From contig JAFUPN010000012.1 in assembly GCA_017481205.1 (NCBI GenBank), forward strand, positions 1 to 33,822: a DNA stretch of 33,822 bases. The letters run 5' to 3'. A model generated the notes under the pieces. It was not told the origin of the DNA. It saw only the letters and a program-made list of their open reading frames with translations, and did not search any database. Below, piece after piece: positions 33,596 to 33,822 of the stretch (positions are counted from its first letter, which is position 1; the number at the start of each line of letters is the position of its first letter). This DNA is from Clostridia bacterium (GTDB lineage: Bacteria; Bacillota; Clostridia; UMGS1810). A program made the position numbers and the translations under genes.

Positions 33596-33714
33596 ATCGT
33601 TGTTCGCACTACATTGCAGATCGCTATGTATAGAAGTGCGCCCTTACTGTCCGACAAATTGGAATTTGTTGCTCCGTCAAACTGAAATTTTCTGTTGATT
33701 TGCAAAATTGGAAT

Positions 33715-33807
33715 TTATCCTATTGATAAACCCAATTCATATGCTTCGTTTAATGCTTCGTTTCCCTCAATATCTCCTTTATCTTTAACCCCCCTTACAA
33801 GAACCAT
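33715..33807 (-). CDS. Short unrecognised ORF at the window edge
   Basis: On the minus strand ATG 33807 opens a 30-codon frame (MVLVRGVKDKGDIEGNEALN..) ending at TAA 33715-33717. GGAGG stands 8 bases before the ATG, and the 12 bases TTGGAGGATGTA are identical to those before thiT, supporting a translation start. The frame also remains open upstream to the window edge, so this may instead be the 3' end of a longer gene. I recognise no family. It is hydrophilic and slightly acidic. Confidence 0.35.
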   Translation of the reverse strand: MVLVRGVKDKGDIEGNEALNEAYELGLSIG

Positions 33808-33822
33808 GCCTACATCCTCCAA

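Noticed and set aside
33181..33698. Two plus-strand frames of 85 and 88 codons
   Set aside because: They run across palindromic elements and a terminator-like hairpin and lack ribosome binding sites.

Overview
The window looks like a chromosomal stretch from an endospore-forming Bacillota, most likely class Clostridia. Evidence is the spoIIA sigma-F operon, a spoVAC-spoVAD-spoVAE operon, AGGAGG-type ribosome binding sites, TTGACA/TATAAT-type promoters, a split cobalamin-dependent methionine synthase and many small palindromic interspersed repeats. Genus and species cannot be told from the sequence alone. No rRNA, tRNA, CRISPR array or transposase gene was seen.

Layout. Bases 1-1311: a DinD/BRO-N family gene broken by one in-frame stop codon, held between two 155-bp direct repeats. 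1441-3473: a membrane GT2 glycosyltransferase and a GNAT acetyltransferase (minus strand). 3474-4258: a gene-free stretch with four DnaA boxes, a MITE-like repeat and a large imperfect palindrome. 4259-6790: an HPr-kinase/PEPCK-fold protein and an S-layer-homology protein. 6977-7249: HU. 7322-9147: spoVAC-D-E (minus). 9224-9531: a second MITE-like repeat. 9597-12092: alanine dehydrogenase and, convergent to it, argininosuccinate synthase. 12304-14547: ruvC, ruvA, ruvB. 14673-16154: a secreted N-acetylmuramoyl-L-alanine amidase. 16252-17786: spoIIAA-spoIIAB-sigF behind a good sigma-H-type promoter. 17897-20927: metH and its separately encoded reactivation domain (minus). 21099-23635: a DUF554 membrane protein, a polysaccharide deacetylase and an M23 endopeptidase-like protein. 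23872-32400: a complete histidine operon, hisZ-G-D-C-B-H-A-F-IE-K. 32505-33146: a ThiT-like thiamine transporter subunit (minus). 33200-33594: nested palindromic elements. The last 100 bases carry a short minus-strand ORF.

How the genes fit together. Three sporulation modules are close together: spoIIA (forespore sigma-F and its anti-sigma control), spoVA (dipicolinate uptake channel) and cell-wall enzymes whose sporulation role is not shown. The histidine operon encodes every step from PRPP and ATP to histidine, using the short HisG with its HisZ partner and a PHP-type histidinol phosphatase.

Nothing here is clearly a new multi-gene system. The most unusual material is non-coding. A family of about 270-310 bp terminal-inverted-repeat elements has four full or partial copies; two of them supply the last codons and stop codons of host genes (sigF, hisD) and one abuts a promoter (ald). 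A DnaA-box cluster lies far from any dnaA gene, and a cloverleaf-like palindromic element lies upstream of thiT. The main protein-level oddities are the orphan HprK-like kinase next to an S-layer protein and the cysteine-rich tail of the MetH reactivation protein. All calls are from reading the sequence; no database search was run.
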